Positions 37,234-50,790 of a stretch of DNA of 64,000 bases are shown here, in pieces. The notes below the pieces were generated by a model. The model was not told the origin of the DNA. It saw only the letters and a program-made list of their open reading frames with translations, and made no database searches. Within the stretch, counting starts at the first letter, position 1. Each line of letters begins with the position of its first letter. Source of the stretch: Tetmemena sp. SeJ-2015 (Eukaryota > Ciliophora > Spirotrichea > Sporadotrichida > Oxytrichidae). The position numbers were made by a program, and so were the translations under genes. The DNA is taken from NCBI GenBank assembly GCA_027382625.1, contig JAJKFJ010021840.1, positions 1 through 64,000 on the forward strand. The letters run 5' to 3'.

Positions 37234-40200
37234 ATGCTTTCCAAATTTTCCAAGAACGTGTTCCTCACCGGAAACTGCAGCCGTCTTACCTCAGAGAAGC
37301 TTGCCGCACTCACCCGCATCACCCTCGCTGAATCCACCACTCAGCCAGTCGCTTCCTACTCCCAAAAGATACAAGGATTAAAGAGAAACCAACAGATGAG
37401 AATGTTCAGCACTACCCAAGAAGTTGCCGAGGAGGCCAAACCCGCAGCCACTTCCAACTCTCGTGCCCCCAGAGCAAGAGCTCAATAACAAAACTTCCAA
37501 TCAGTAAGTAAGCGACCGCAGTCACACGGCTCGGTCCCGTTCTTTCTTCCCCGTGGGGTGGTATTTACTTGCACCAACTCGCCTTCCTATTTATTATTAT
37601 ATTATATTAAGGTGCTCCGAGAGTATTTAATTTTCCCAGCCACTATTTATTAAGCTTGCACGCTTCTGCTGTCACTCCTGAGTGAGTGAGCTCATATCTT
37701 CCTCACACATAAGTGTTAATCATGGCAGGAATTTCATAAATCTAGATGAATTAAGTGACCTATTACCTAGCTAATCAACTTTCAGCATTTCAAATGCTTT
37801 ATAAACAAAGCTATCACCTTCATTTTAATAATCTTAATTTAGCATGCCTGTTTAAATTTACATTTGATTGAGGGCGGCTTGATATAAGCAGCTGTCGCAT
37901 ATCTATTCTAGAGTTTTGTTTTTTCTTTAAATGATTGGGAAGGTGATGGTGTTGATTAAAGCCATCTTTAAAAGCAAAAACTAATCTTTATTAATAGATC
38001 GAGAGAAGCGCCATGAACTACCAAAGGTCAGGTAGCAGCAGCAATTAAAATAGCAACAGCAGCAATAATTCCTCCTCTACTTATTACGTGATTAATGCTC
38101 TATTAAGTGGAATAAGCGAGGAAGCTTTTTTAAATATCAGAACAATGACAGAGCCAGAAGAGTTAAGTCAGCCAACAGTCCCATTAATATTTCAAGTTTA
38201 GAAAAAAGTGAGATGAGGTAAATATTTAAGATGGTCCCAAGCAGCAGTTAGATCAGTTGATAGAGATGATTAACAACAAGGAGCAGCCAGCTCAACTAAG
38301 CACCGTTTTCATGAACCTCAAGTCCCTCAGTCGCTTGCTTTCTAACTCTGGCTTCGGTGAGTCTAGAAAGCTTTCATAAATTGTCATACCACATACTCGT
38401 AAAGCCATTTTAAAGCTCATCGTCCAACAGAGAGAGGAAATCAGGGGTCTAATTTTAATTTTTAAGCTTTGAATGTGCATTAGAAAGGTCTTTTGAAGTA
38501 CCTCGAAACTCAAGTTAATACTCTTGACTTCTCAGATCTGACCTCCGTTTCCAACTTCTTCAATGTCCTCAGAATTAACAAGTTTGAAGGCATCATCCCT
38601 AGAAATTTACTCAACGAAGTCACGGAAAGAGCAAAGACTCTCCTCAAGCAAGAGGGATCAATATAAACGAATACATAGTCATTTAGAGTAATTAACTCTT
38701 TGTAATTAAGAGGGAACTGAATTGCCTGACGTTAGCTTTGACTTGGTCAGCAAGTATGTCAGCGACATGCTCCACTTATAATTACTTTAAAGATTAATAG
38801 ACTTCGCCAACGTCTAAACAGCAATCAATCAAATTGAGAAGCAGTTGAGAAACAATGTTACCGTAGAGTCATTGGTGTCAGTAGTTAGACTTCTTGACTC
38901 AGCAAACTCAAGTGAAGACTTCCTTTCAAGCAATTCTAAGCTCCTCCACAACTTAGAATCTGTGCTCATGAGAAACCAAAACTTCAAGCAAATGTCTCTC
39001 AGCCAGTCTGTGAGAGCTCTCCACGTCTTCGGACACGCACTCAGTTTATTTAAGCCCAAATGAGTGCTTAAGAATATTCTTAAGCACAAGAGTATAGCAC
39101 AAAGCGTTTACAATTTACTAATCGCAATTTTAAATTTCTATTGCCTATGCGTTACCAGATCTTAGATAAGCTCATTCGCATCATTGACAACAGAATGGGT
39201 GTTAACATTTACTTCAATACACATACCTTTCATTACTTTTATGGAAGAATTGGAAGAAGTGGACGTATTGAAGCTGCAGCAAGCATACGTTCATCTCCCA
39301 GAGTATAATCATCATTTTAATTTCACTTTTTCAGAGTACATCTCCGGCCAGGGATTGCTCTACTCAAGACTCAACCAGGTAGTTGTGGAGCAGGCTTTGA
39401 GAAACAGCCGTGATGTCTCTCTCAGCTTCCTGACTCGCTACCTCTCCACCTTCTTCGATCTCTCTCAGCGCAGAAACCTCGACCCTGAGTCAAGCCAAAA
39501 GATCTTTGAGTTGTACGAGAGCAAGGTCGCCGAAACCTCAGATAAATTCCCCTACTCTCAGCTCTAGCTCATTGCTAAGATTCTCGTCAACAACCCTCAA
39601 TCCTAAACATATCCTTGTCTCATAGAAGCTAAAGATGTGAGTTAAGTGAAACTAATTTTAAGTTTAGGTGATGAGCGACCTCGTTAAAAGAATTGCACTT
39701 GCCAATCTCAAAAACACTAGCTCAAAGTTAAGATTGTCATGTCATTTCGATTTTGGTATTTAGCGGTGAGGAGCTGAAACTTGTAAGAATTGCTCTCAAG
39801 AAATCACTCAAGCATGCTGACTATATCCTAAAAGTTGCCTTTATTTGAAGTTGTTACTTATGAAAATTTAGAATCCAGTTCCAGAAGGAAATGGCAGAGA
39901 AGTTGGTCACACCTTCTCCCAACAGAAGAGCAAATCAGTTGATTGACGATATCTTCCAGATTGACTACTTGAATGCAGAGGTCAGGAATCCAGAAATTGT
40001 GGCTGGCCAGCAGAAATTGTTCGAGTAGGTCCAGGGAAAACTTGGCTTCATTAGCCATACTGATCATATATAATAAGTAATCAGTATTCAAGGGTGAGGA
40101 TATTGATGCAGTGGAGTTGGTAGCTCGCTACATGGACTTGAAAATCCCCTCCGCCCAGACCAACGACTTGATGCAGACAGTGATGAAGGAGCACTTCAGC

Positions 40201-43200
40201 TCCCCAGAGAGCTACAAGAAGCTCAGCCTTCAAAACAAGGTGAGCTTGTTGATCAGCCTCATCCCCTCCACCCAATCCACCCACCAGTGGATAGAGACAA
40301 CACCTCCCTGCAAATCGACACTTCACTTGTTATGTTGTGTTGATAAATTGCAGTGAAGGAAGCTTTGAAGGACCTGAAGGCTAACCAGCTTACCTCAGTC
40401 ATGAAGCAATCTTTTATCTTTTTCGTAAGTGACATTACAATTTGATTGAAGCAAATTGCTGACCATGATGACAATCTGAACTATCAAGCTTACAACTGAT
40501 CTTTGAATTGCTACTTGAGCAGGAGAAAATCAAGGACTGCCAGCCATACGCTAACTTGGACTGTTCGAGAAGGCAGTCCTGGACGTGACCCAACACAGAA
40601 TTATCAGTCCCACATCGTCAACAGCGTATATTAGACAAATTCTCATCCCTTTTTCTACTTTGCCTTTTTTGCGTCAGATTCGAGCAGTCTAATTTTCAAA
40701 AGAATGGAAAAGTAAAAATATTTTTTTATTAAGCAGAAGCTAGATGAATTCTTGGAACTATCAATGTTGAGAACTTGAACCCCTCTCAGAAATTCTTCCA
40801 GTCCCTTAAGCAAAGCTACTTACACCTCAATAAGATGCCTCCTGCTTCAAGCATACATTTTTTTTAATTTCATCTCGGGATATAACTTATTTTAAAGTCC
40901 TGCTTTCGAGAAATTCCTTAAACAATTGAAATCGTTCTAATAGATGTATTTTAATTTCCTTAGAGAGATCTTGAAAAGAGAAGACATTCTCTAAAATAAA
41001 ATCTCTGCATGCACTTTGACAATAATTAATTTGTATTGGCTCATCCGCTTATGTGTCCGCTCTCTCATCCCTCAATCACAAAATCTCATTTCTATAGAAA
41101 ATATTAAAAATTACTCCTATTTGCAACAAATATGAATGTCTACTTCAACAAGAAGGACAGAGTCCTGCTTTTAAAAGCACATTAACTTTTAAAGTTGACT
41201 CTTTAATTCCTGAGAGAGAGCATCAAGAAATTCGCTCTCGAAAAGTATCCATTAACCTTTTTATTACAACACTCATCGCTCTTTATAAGTTCGACTTAAA
41301 GGAGTTGCTTGATCAGATTAGAACCCTCCAGCCAGACCAGTTCTACCTCTTCCACCAGATCAGAGGAGCCCACATCCTCCACCTCATCCAGCAGTCAGCC
41401 CTCAAGGGCCAAACTCTCGACGAGACCCACAAGAACATAATCACCTTCGACGTCCTCAAGGAGATCGCTCACACTTGCCTCTACAGGGCCTTCATCGAGT
41501 TCAAGGGAAAGAGAAACAACAACTCACTTAACTTCCTCTCAGCACTCGGCAACTACCCAGAAGTGCTCTTCAACAACTCCAACAAAGAGCTCCCCAAACA
41601 ACTCAGCAACCCAAGACTCCCCAACAAGGAAGGCGTCGAGATCACAGGTTTGAAAATAGAGATGCTTGTATTTTCAATCGTAGGTGTGAAGGATCTTCCA
41701 ATGAAGACATTTGTGCAGCAGGTGATGAAGCACACCAACTTCAACAGAGCGACTGACAGTTTCTTGCACATGATTAAATAAGTATGGAGTTAGAATGAGT
41801 GAGCGTTTATATTTGGACTTATAGTGATTGCAGGAGAGAGACAGGCTCTTTCATCCCCACTCTCTAGAAACATCATGAGTGAGTTCGATTCTAACTTCAA
41901 AGCCAAGCCAGAAAAGGGCGATGAGGAAGAGTATTTCAAGTTTGCCTCTCCCACCCAGACAGTTAAGATTCTTCAGAAGTACACTCAGCTAATAATTTCC
42001 ATATCTCCTTTAGAGAATAGATGTATGAGTTACTATAGAGTAAATGCATATAATAATTTTGACTGACCACAAATGGATGGACCCCGGCTTCTACAACCAC
42101 ATTCTGAACACTTTGGCCAAAAAGTTCAACAGGATGTCTCCCCTTGACTTGGTCTCAGTGGTGGAGTCCTTCAGCAGTGTTGGAATCTACAGACCCGACG
42201 TGCTCTCAACTGTGATCTCAAGACTCTAAACTCTCGCCACCGGAGCTTCCGATCTTAACAATCAAATAGCCAAAGGAATCGAACAATCTCTACATTTTTA
42301 AGCTTGCTTCATTAGGAAACTTCTACTAAATAGGAGGACCTATCTTCAGAGTACTTTGCGCAGGCCAGTTGCAGGATCAGGAGTTCTTCCAGACCTTCAT
42401 CTCAGACAAGTTCGTGCAGGAAACCTACCTCCATGGCAGTGAAACAATCTGCGAACGCCTGTTCAAGGAAAAGAACAACTCTCAAGCTAACTTGGTCGCC
42501 ATCCTCCAAGCCAGACTCGACGAGAAGTACCCTCATTTCAAGGAGCTTGCCATCAAGATTGTCGAAGAACTTAAACTTAAGTAGGACTAAGAGTAATTAT
42601 AGAGTTTTTACTCTTCTTAGTTTAACTCTAGAGACAGAGCATACTAAACCTTGAACTTGGATTTGTGAAACCTACTTAGTGATGACTATTTTTTAAGATT
42701 ACGAAGAAGATGTGACAACTCAACTTCTCGAACTTCTTGACAGAGAGAACAACGTTCTCGGAACTTTATAGTAAGTGTTGTTATTATCCCGCATACTTTC
42801 TTTCTATTTTAACCCCCTTGAAAATGCCCAGAATTGAGGAACTGAGAAAGCAAAGAGACAGCATTCTTCAGAAGAAGAACTCCACTATGTCTAACCTCTA
42901 CCGCGCTTCAAACATCTTGCGCTCACTCAAGGCCTTCGGCTATAACGACATCGAGTTCAAGCCAACCCTTGAGCACGGAGTAGTTCCCACTTTCTACTCA
43001 AAGGAGTTCAACACTGCTATCATCGGACTCGACTCCAACAACTTGGCTTATGACAGAGAGAACACAACTGGAACTTACCAGATTCTGCGCAGAGCCCTCG
43101 AGACTCACCCCCTCCAGCCTAAAGTCTTCACTCACCATATTTTAAAATACTCTTGATTATTTAAAGGTCATAGATTGATTGCTTTATTTGTTGACTGTCA

Positions 43201-43343
43201 ACGTCCTCTCATTCAACCAAGCTACCAAAGATTCCCAGAGAACTGATGACAAAGTCATTGACGGAAGAATCAACATCCTAAAGGAGAGCGGCCTCCCTCA
43301 GCTTAATGAGAATCTTGATCGCAAACTCTTCGGACAGATTTGA
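37234..43343 (+). CDS. Mitochondrially targeted FASTK/RAP-like helical-repeat protein
   Basis: The ATG at 37,234 starts MLSKFSKNVFLTGNCSRL, a basic amphipathic leader ending MRMFSTTQ, typical of mitochondrial presequences. The body is a long all-helical protein with repeats such as LDFSDLTSVSNFFNVLRI (38,520-38,580), KQMSLSQSVRALHVFGHALS (38,990-39,045), LSFLTRYLSTFFDL (39,420-39,465), YLFHQIRGAHILHLIQQ (41,345-41,400) and FNRMSPLDLVSVVESFSSVG (42,125-42,185). The C-terminal part (LEHGVVPTFYSKEFNTAI, then GTYQILRRALETH) resembles a RAP-like end. TGA is at 43,341-43,343. FASTK/heptatricopeptide-type proteins act on organellar RNA; here that is an inference from architecture. Many short IES interrupt it. 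Confidence 0.6.
37505..38031 (+). other. Long IES (527 bp), pointer TCAG
   Basis: TCAG occurs at 37,501-37,504 and 38,028-38,031. Joining gives QNFQ|SGSSSNQNSNSSNN in frame, continuing to TYYVINALLSGISEE. The insert has an unusually GC-rich first part (37,510-37,720). A four-base pointer is weak on its own; the frame and the Gln/Ser/Asn continuity support it. Confidence 0.55.
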
Positions 43344-43698
43344 TCCTGAATAAATTCATATCTCAATTGATAATTTTCTCCTTTTAAAAATGAATGGCTG
43401 CATTTAATTTAAGCTAAGATTTAATTAAACATTCTTATCGTCTGAGACATTATGCCTCTCTACTTTAATGTCTTGAATTTTAGATTTTTCTTTGGTTTCT
43501 TCTGATTTACCTCAAGAATAGATAATTTTAAGCTTAAAAAAGAGAAAATATTTTACCTATTACTCCTCTTTAGGAGATTGTTTTTATATGAATTAAAATT
43601 TCTTGTTTATAATTGTAATTTAAAAAGCAAATTTATAATATCCTAAATATGATACTCCAGAAAATTAGGCGACAGATATTAGAACTTAATATTGTCAA
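43344..43698. other. Spacer between the FASTK-like gene and dynein
   Basis: AT-rich. It probably holds the 3' end of one future somatic chromosome and the 5' leader of the next; no telomere-addition motif was identified. Confidence 0.4.
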
Positions 43699-46600
43699 AT
43701 GCTATTCCAATCATCCCTTATTGCTTAATAAACTAAATCAAGCAGACTTTTGCACTCTCAGTTGGAGGCATTTGAATAGCAGATGCTACAAAGACAGTAG
43801 ACTCTGCAGGCCTTGGACACTTAAAAATCTACTCTCGATCTACTCCAGAATAAACTACTCACTCAATAGAAACAGCAGACCACTACCAACTTCCACAGAA
43901 ATGTAACTGCCACTGCCTACAATAACCTACCTACCATGCTCCCTGCTCTCAACAAGAGTGGCATTGGACTCAACAGCATCTATAATCATAATTTAATGTT
44001 ATAAATAGCATGTATGGCAACTCTAGCCAGGACATTAGTCAAAGCATGAAAACATTGAGCAGGCCTGGCTCTGCCTACATCTTATTTGGAGGGGATAAGG
44101 ACGTCCTCAAGAATGGCAAGAGCAGAATGAACTTAAAAGAATCACTTTCTTACTTTTGCACTTACTTTAAAAGGTTCAAGGTAGAGAGATATCATAGCTC
44201 AGGCCAATCATAGCTACAAGCCTCAGCCCTAGAAATTCCAGCTAGAGAAAATCAAGGACCCCTCAATAGCTTCGCATGTGAAGGTTCCTCAATTGCCTTC
44301 ATTAGTACAACACTAGATTCAAATGCAGAAGTCACTCGATCCTTATTGTCTAAATAATAATTTGAGGTTTATTGATCCCACTAGTCCATTCTTAGAGGAG
44401 CAGCCAGTTGATCCCATCGTGATCGTAGAGGAGAATCCAAAGGTGATCCACTCACCTACCCACAGAGCTATGTACTAGGAAATAGAAGAAAGACTTAGAG
44501 ACAAAGATAAGTCACCCATGCGCTTCAGCTACAATCCTCATTATAATGCAAATAGCTTGATGTATATAGCATAGTTTGATAAATGTGGATAAGATCAAAG
44601 AACTTAGGCATGGCAGCAACAGCCCAAGCAGATTAGATAAAGAAATGAACAAATCTGGCACATTCAAATCCTCCCTAAAGGGAAGACAGACACTCATGAA
44701 GGGCACTACTGCAACAGCTAATACCATGAAAGGCCTCTCGGAGGAAGATCAAAGAATTGCTAGGAAGAAGTTGAGAGATCATCATCAATAAAATACTTAC
44801 GTTTAAGTTCCTTCCGATTGATGCCTACGACCCTTTAATAGACTCAGAGGACCCCTACATGATCATCCTTGATTACAGAGATCCTGAGACTGGCTTGACA
44901 CTTGCAAAGTCAAGATGGTTCTATGCCAATGGAGAGTCAGAATTTAAGGAGTGCCAAGTGCTTCGTTATCTTCCAAATGAGGAGCTATTTTAAATCAAGT
45001 GGCTCTAGAATGACCAAACTAAGAAGGTCTCTAGATTCAACCTCATTTATACTATAAGCAAAGTGAGATATGCTGAATTAATTTTCTTGCGAGAAGACGA
45101 AGATGCTTTCAACAGAAGGATTGAAGAGGCAAGGAAGCATAGAGAACAGGCAGAACTCATCATGAAGTATTACTACATGGTTATATCATCTTAGTATTTA
45201 ATTACGATTCAACACTTTTAGTTGAGAACAGTACCAAGACTCCCAAGTTCGAGATAGATGATGAGTAGAAGACAAGGATCTCCTACTACATAGCTTCCTT
45301 CAAGCCTTTCCAAAGTAATGTGAAGGATCATTAGTTCAGGCTGCCTGAGGAATTCTTAGAGAGAGCTGCCCAAGACAGATATCAAATCCCCTCAGCTGAT
45401 TAGATCAAGTCTATCTCCTACAATCATCAAATAAGACATACCTATTTACATTATACTCCTTACTTTTCAATTAAATGACTCAGTAGAAGACATCCACAGA
45501 GATTTCCTGATTAGGAGGTATAATTTGACCACCCTTGGATCACTCTTTAAGGAAATGGATGCAGACTACACCCGTACCCACAAGCAAATCTTCTTTGACT
45601 CGTAGCTGCCCTTCTCAGCTGAGAAATACAACCTCTTCAAGACTATTGTTAACATTCATTTTATATTGTATTCATGAATTTAACTATCCTTCCGAAGGAG
45701 AAATTTGTTCCTGTGAGTGAGAGAATAATCTCAGAGTCAGAAAAGAAGGGGCTCATTCAAATCCTCTTCTTATATAAGTAGATTGGTTATTTTAAATAAG
45801 AATAACTGACTATAATATAATGAGTAGGTTTAAGGATCTGCTGGCGACTATGACCTAGAAGCTGCATCAATTTTTTAAGAAAAGCTAGACTCACTAATGA
45901 GAGTCAACTTCAACATATATACAACGTAGAATGCATACATAGTATTTAAACATGATCAAATTCACACCCATGAACTTCTTCAATCAAGCTCTTAAAAAAA
46001 TAATCTGGAGAGGTGCTAAGAGAAGTGAGAAACGGCATTCAAATTGGAATTATTCATTTGAGAAAGCATAGTTTAAGGCTTTGATTAAATATTTTTGAGT
46101 ATGGTTTCTACATGTCTGACTCTTTAGGCAAGAATCTTTTGGACCCAGAGCCTTCAAGTAAAAGCGAAAATATATTTCTTATAAGATACCCATTCATTAA
46201 TTATAATGATTAGGTGTTTTGTCGTAGAGTTAGATCCACCTGTTGAAACCTGGCTCTAAGACATAGCAGGAATAATCTACCACAACGTTGAGGAGTAGTA
46301 TAAATTCATTGACTTCTTTAAGAAGAGAATAATCCATTACTACCTTAGTCTGATGTTCAAGGTGCCTCTTTAAATATTGTAAGAATGAGGCAGCTAGAGT
46401 GCATATCGAGAAAGTGCTATTCGACGAGAAACTGATGGCTGGTCTTTTCTGTCTGAAGGGAGCCAAGCTCAAGCAGCAGTTTATCAGGAAGATAGATGAA
46501 CTCAACAAAGTGCTTTTCCAATGTGTCAAGAAGAAGATCGATTAGACTAATGGCAAGATAGAGCAAGAGGTAGAGCTTTAACTAATATCAATATTGTCAT

Positions 46601-49600
46601 TATCAATATCTATTATCTATATTATCACTATAGAAGAACTCACTGAGACTATGAACTTCGTAAATAACTTAGACAAGAAGATGCTGGCTAGATAGAAGAA
46701 TATTCATAGGGAAGAGGAGTTCAACAGGACTTGGATGTCGTTCTCTAAGCCTTTGGAGATTTTCCAGTCAGAGGCAGACTGCAGGCGAAGAATGAAGAGA
46801 GACGAGAAGGACTTCTTCCAAGACTTGAGACTCATGAATGAGAAACTAGTGAAGGACTTTGAAGAGATCAAGATTGAGTTTGATATCCTCCAGAGGAGTG
46901 AAGAACTGCAAGAGTATGAAGACTCTGTTGTCAAGTGTGATACTCTATATTATATGCAAGTGAATTTAGTGTATGCTTACTCTGTTTGAGAAGATAGAGA
47001 GAGCTCTTGAAATTGCTGAGATTTCAAACAGGAGAGAGGGGCTCTTCAACCTCAAGAAGACTGACTGGAACGAAATTGAACAGCTCAGAACTCAGTTCCT
47101 TCCCTATAACACCATGTGGAATCTAGCTAGGGACTACTTCTACAAGATAGGCACTTGGATGAATGGACCACTTAGCGATATTGACAGAGACAAGATCACG
47201 CAGGAAATCACAGAGGCCTGTCAGAACCTAGTCAGACTAGAGAGAGTGGATTTCAAAGAGAGAAGAGCAACAGGATTGGTCTGCCAGCAACTCAGAAGAT
47301 ACTACGAAGAGTTCAAGCCCTCATCAATCTATGAATACATTCATAAGCATCTGAGGAATCCTCCTTTCCAGGAGATTGAGCACGAGCTATTTATAAATTT
47401 GAGATTTAGAATGATGCCTGTATCAATCTAAAGATTTTAATCCATTCAGAAAACCTATAAAATCAATTAATAGTATTTGAGAACATCAAATTTTTCATAT
47501 CTAACTCTAAATTAGGTATATTCCAGAGTATAAAGTATGGAATATTGAGAATATCTCTTTAAAGTAATTCAAATTCCAGAGAGATCAGTTCCTTTCAAGG
47601 ATCTCTCGTCCTTCAATTTAAGACAGTTAGCTGCATCAAGCCAAGTAGGAAAAGCTTGCTCAACATCATCATAATCTTAAGATTATGTCTTATCTAACTT
47701 CTTCAAGTTGAACTACAAGCAGCCTCAGTCCAAGGAGTTCTACATTAAAACCAACAGAGTGCAAGCTGGAGAGGTGCTAATAAACTATTATGCAAGGCAT
47801 GTTTGATTCCTAGTATGAGATTCACTCTATGATAGCCACAGAGGCCAGAAGAATCAAGGAGATCAACTACCAGAGGAAGTAAGCTGCCAGTTATCAGAGC
47901 AAGCAGTTTAAAGAAGAGCAGATTCCTGAGAGCTTCATCAATGATATGTCACAGTTTCAGATTATTATTAAAATCAAAAGTTTGAATGTTATGATTCTAC
48001 TGAACATGTTGTATGAGAGAGCAGTGCGATCTTGCTTCGAAGCTTCAGTGGCTTTGTTGCTGTCTTGTCTCTCTGACATTGCTTTCTACATGGCACTTGA
48101 AATTTATTCAGCTATTTAAATAGCCTTCAAGTGAGTAGGAGTTGACTGAATAGGACTGGATGAGACTGGCTTCTGATCCCGTGCTGGCAAAGAGAATGGA
48201 GAAGAAGTTCGTGCTTAAGATAAATATAGTATTCAATAAGGAGAAGCAAGTAGTAGAGTTAAGAGACTATATTGATACTCTATTGGTTGAGGAGATAATC
48301 CATAAAAGGTATGAGTTATTTAATAAGTCTATAAGTTTTGGGTTTATCTTATGTCCCTTGCTTTGCTGCTAATGAGATAGGTAGTGCACGTGAGGATGGG
48401 AAGGTAAAGATCTTTGCACATGAGGGAGACCCATTCGTGGAGTAATCGATTGAGAAAGTCACTCACTACCTTATACTCATGTTCAAGGTGCCTCTACATT
48501 TAATTAATCATAAGTACAATCAGCTTGATCATTTTATGAGGAAGATAGTTTTAAATCAATCAAATTATAGATGCTGGCTATAAGAGAGTTGATAAATGAT
48601 GTGATGGGTAAAATGGGGTTGCTGGAAGCTTATGAGTACAGACTCTTGGAAGAGGAGTCTATCTTCCATAACGATTCATCCCAAACAAATATTGGAGAAG
48701 TTTGAAGCCCTTCTTGCCATTGATCATAGCGTTGCGCAACCCCTCTCTGAAGATGCGACACTGGGAGAACATGCAGCATCTGAGTGTATTATGATAATTA
48801 GAGCACGAGCTGCATGCAAGCATTCAGGAGTTGGTGGAGAAGGGAGTGATGGAGATCATTGAGGAGATCAACGAGATATCTGACTTCGCCTCCCGTGAGA
48901 AGAAACTCGAAGACTCCATCGCCAAGATGAGGGATGAGTGGAAGCATGTTAAGTTCGAACTTGCAGAGTTCTCATTCTAGAAAAAATTTATAATTTATAA
49001 TGGTATAAAATAATTTTGAAATCTCTTTATTATTTGTTTGAAGGTGCCTCAGAAGGTGGAGGAGATAATAAAGAGGTACGAACACATCCTAGCTACAGAC
49101 ATCAAGAAGTTCAAGCAGAGAGTACAAAGTCAACTATATAACTAGAAAACTTTAAAGTTTTATTTATTTCAACGATTACCCAGTGGAGAAGTACAAACTA
49201 GAATTGGAGTAGAATGAGGCAGCTGCATTCGTAATCTATGGTAATTAAGAGGTAGAGCACATCCTAGGCATCATCAACAAGGAACCCATTCAAGACATCG
49301 AAGAACTCACTCCATCCCTTTCACTATTCTATTAGAAATTATTCTCAAGTTCGATCTCAAGAATATTACTTAAATCTATTTTTGTTATGGTTGCAGAGTT
49401 CAGAGATTCAGGTACTTATGTGCTAAAGGCAGCTGAGCCTATTTGGGACCTACTTGACGAGCACATTATGAAGACCATGACAATCGCAGCTTCCCCTTAC
49501 ATCAAGTTCCTCCAAGCTGAAGTCAACTTCTGGAAGAACACCTTGATCAAAGTACAGGAAATCTTAGAAGAGTGGACCAAGGTGCAACGAGGATGGCTCT

Positions 49601-50790
49601 ATCTCTGGCCCATCTTCAGCTCAGAGGACATTCAAAGACAGATGCCCTAGATAAGCGCCAGCTTCCAAACCGTAGACAAGATCTGGAGGAACATCATGCA
49701 AGGCACCCACCAGAACCCTAATTAACTATTACCCTTCATATATTTTCTAATGTGCTTGACTCTTGCCTTCAGAGCAGAGTATTTGAAAACTTCCAGTCTT
49801 GCAACGAGATGGTGGACAGAATTCAGAAGGGCCTCAACGAGTATCTCAACACCAAGCGAATGGCCTTCCCAAGATTCTTCTTCCTTTCTAATGATGATCT
49901 CCTGCATATTCTCAGTTAGACCAAGGATCCATTGAGAGTGCAAGATCATCTAAATAAGTGCTTCGAAGGAATTGACAAGCTTCAGTTTGAAAAAGAAACG
50001 AAGGTGATCAATAATTATCTCATATTTTAATATGGCAAGTAAACTTACTAAAGTGATAAAGGGCATGTTCTCGTCCATGGGAGAGTATGTCCAGTTTGTG
50101 AACCAGATAGACCCCTTCAATCGTGAGACTAAGGAAGTAAGGCCCGTTGAAGAGTGGCTTTCTGATGTGGAGGTGCAGATGAGAGACTCTCTTCGTGATT
50201 TGATTAAGCGATCTTCTGCTCAGTACTCGGCTGAGAACAGAAAGCGGTGGCTGTTTGAGTGGGCTTCCCAAATCGTGCTTACTCTTGACCAAGTATTTTG
50301 GACTACTTCAGTTGAAGAAATGGGCATCAAGAGAATCAAGCAAAGTCCTGACGCCCTCAAGCTGGTCTACTAAGAGGAAGAGGCTAAGCTGCAAGAGCTA
50401 GTTCTTATCATTCAATTGATTTATGCCTGCATTTGACTTAGTTAACTTAATTAAGGACCCATAGATTTCCTCAAACCCAGTATCTGTACTTACTCTTGGA
50501 GCTTTGATAGTGCTTGATGTGCACTCTAAGGATGTCACTAAAGACTTAGCACTTGCTCAAGTAGATTAACTGGCTGCATTCGATTGGATTTCTCAGCTCA
50601 GGTACTATGTGCAAGATGAAGTACTCACCAAGGGCAAGGAGTCTCCTCTGGAAATAAAAACAAATTATTTCACGTTTCCTTCTTTCTAAATCAACGTGAA
50701 GATGGTGTCTTGCAGCAGACTGTATGGATTTGAATACCAAGGAAACTAAACAAGATTAGTCATCACTCCTCTCACTGATCGCTGCTACCG
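43699..50790 (+). CDS. Axonemal dynein heavy chain, tail and linker
   Basis: The ATG at 43,699 reads [20 protein letters not shown], then a Gln-rich coiled region. Typical N-terminal dynein blocks follow: [18 protein letters not shown] (44,813-44,866), [15 protein letters not shown] (45,045-45,090), [20 protein letters not shown] (46,225-46,285), [14 protein letters not shown] (46,418-46,460), [20 protein letters not shown] (48,733-48,792), [20 protein letters not shown] (49,465-49,525), [17 protein letters not shown] (49,567-49,617) and [20 protein letters not shown] (50,235-50,295). They are collinear on the plus strand, split by many 30-60 bp inserts. Dynein heavy chains are the motor ATPases of cilia; this one resembles single-headed inner-arm types, which is an inference. 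Confidence 0.88.
43980..44011 (+). other. IES in dynein, 32 bp, pointer AGCAT
   Basis: AGCAT at 43,975-43,979 and 44,007-44,011. The join gives [17 protein letters not shown] in frame. Confidence 0.85.
44140..44173 (+). other. IES in dynein, 34 bp, pointer TTAAAAG
   Basis: TTAAAAG at 44,133-44,139 and 44,167-44,173. The join gives [19 protein letters not shown] in frame. Confidence 0.85.

Noticed and set aside
40081..40326. Minus-strand Leu/Gly-rich frame
   Set aside because: Antisense of the helical FASTK-like protein, no independent support.
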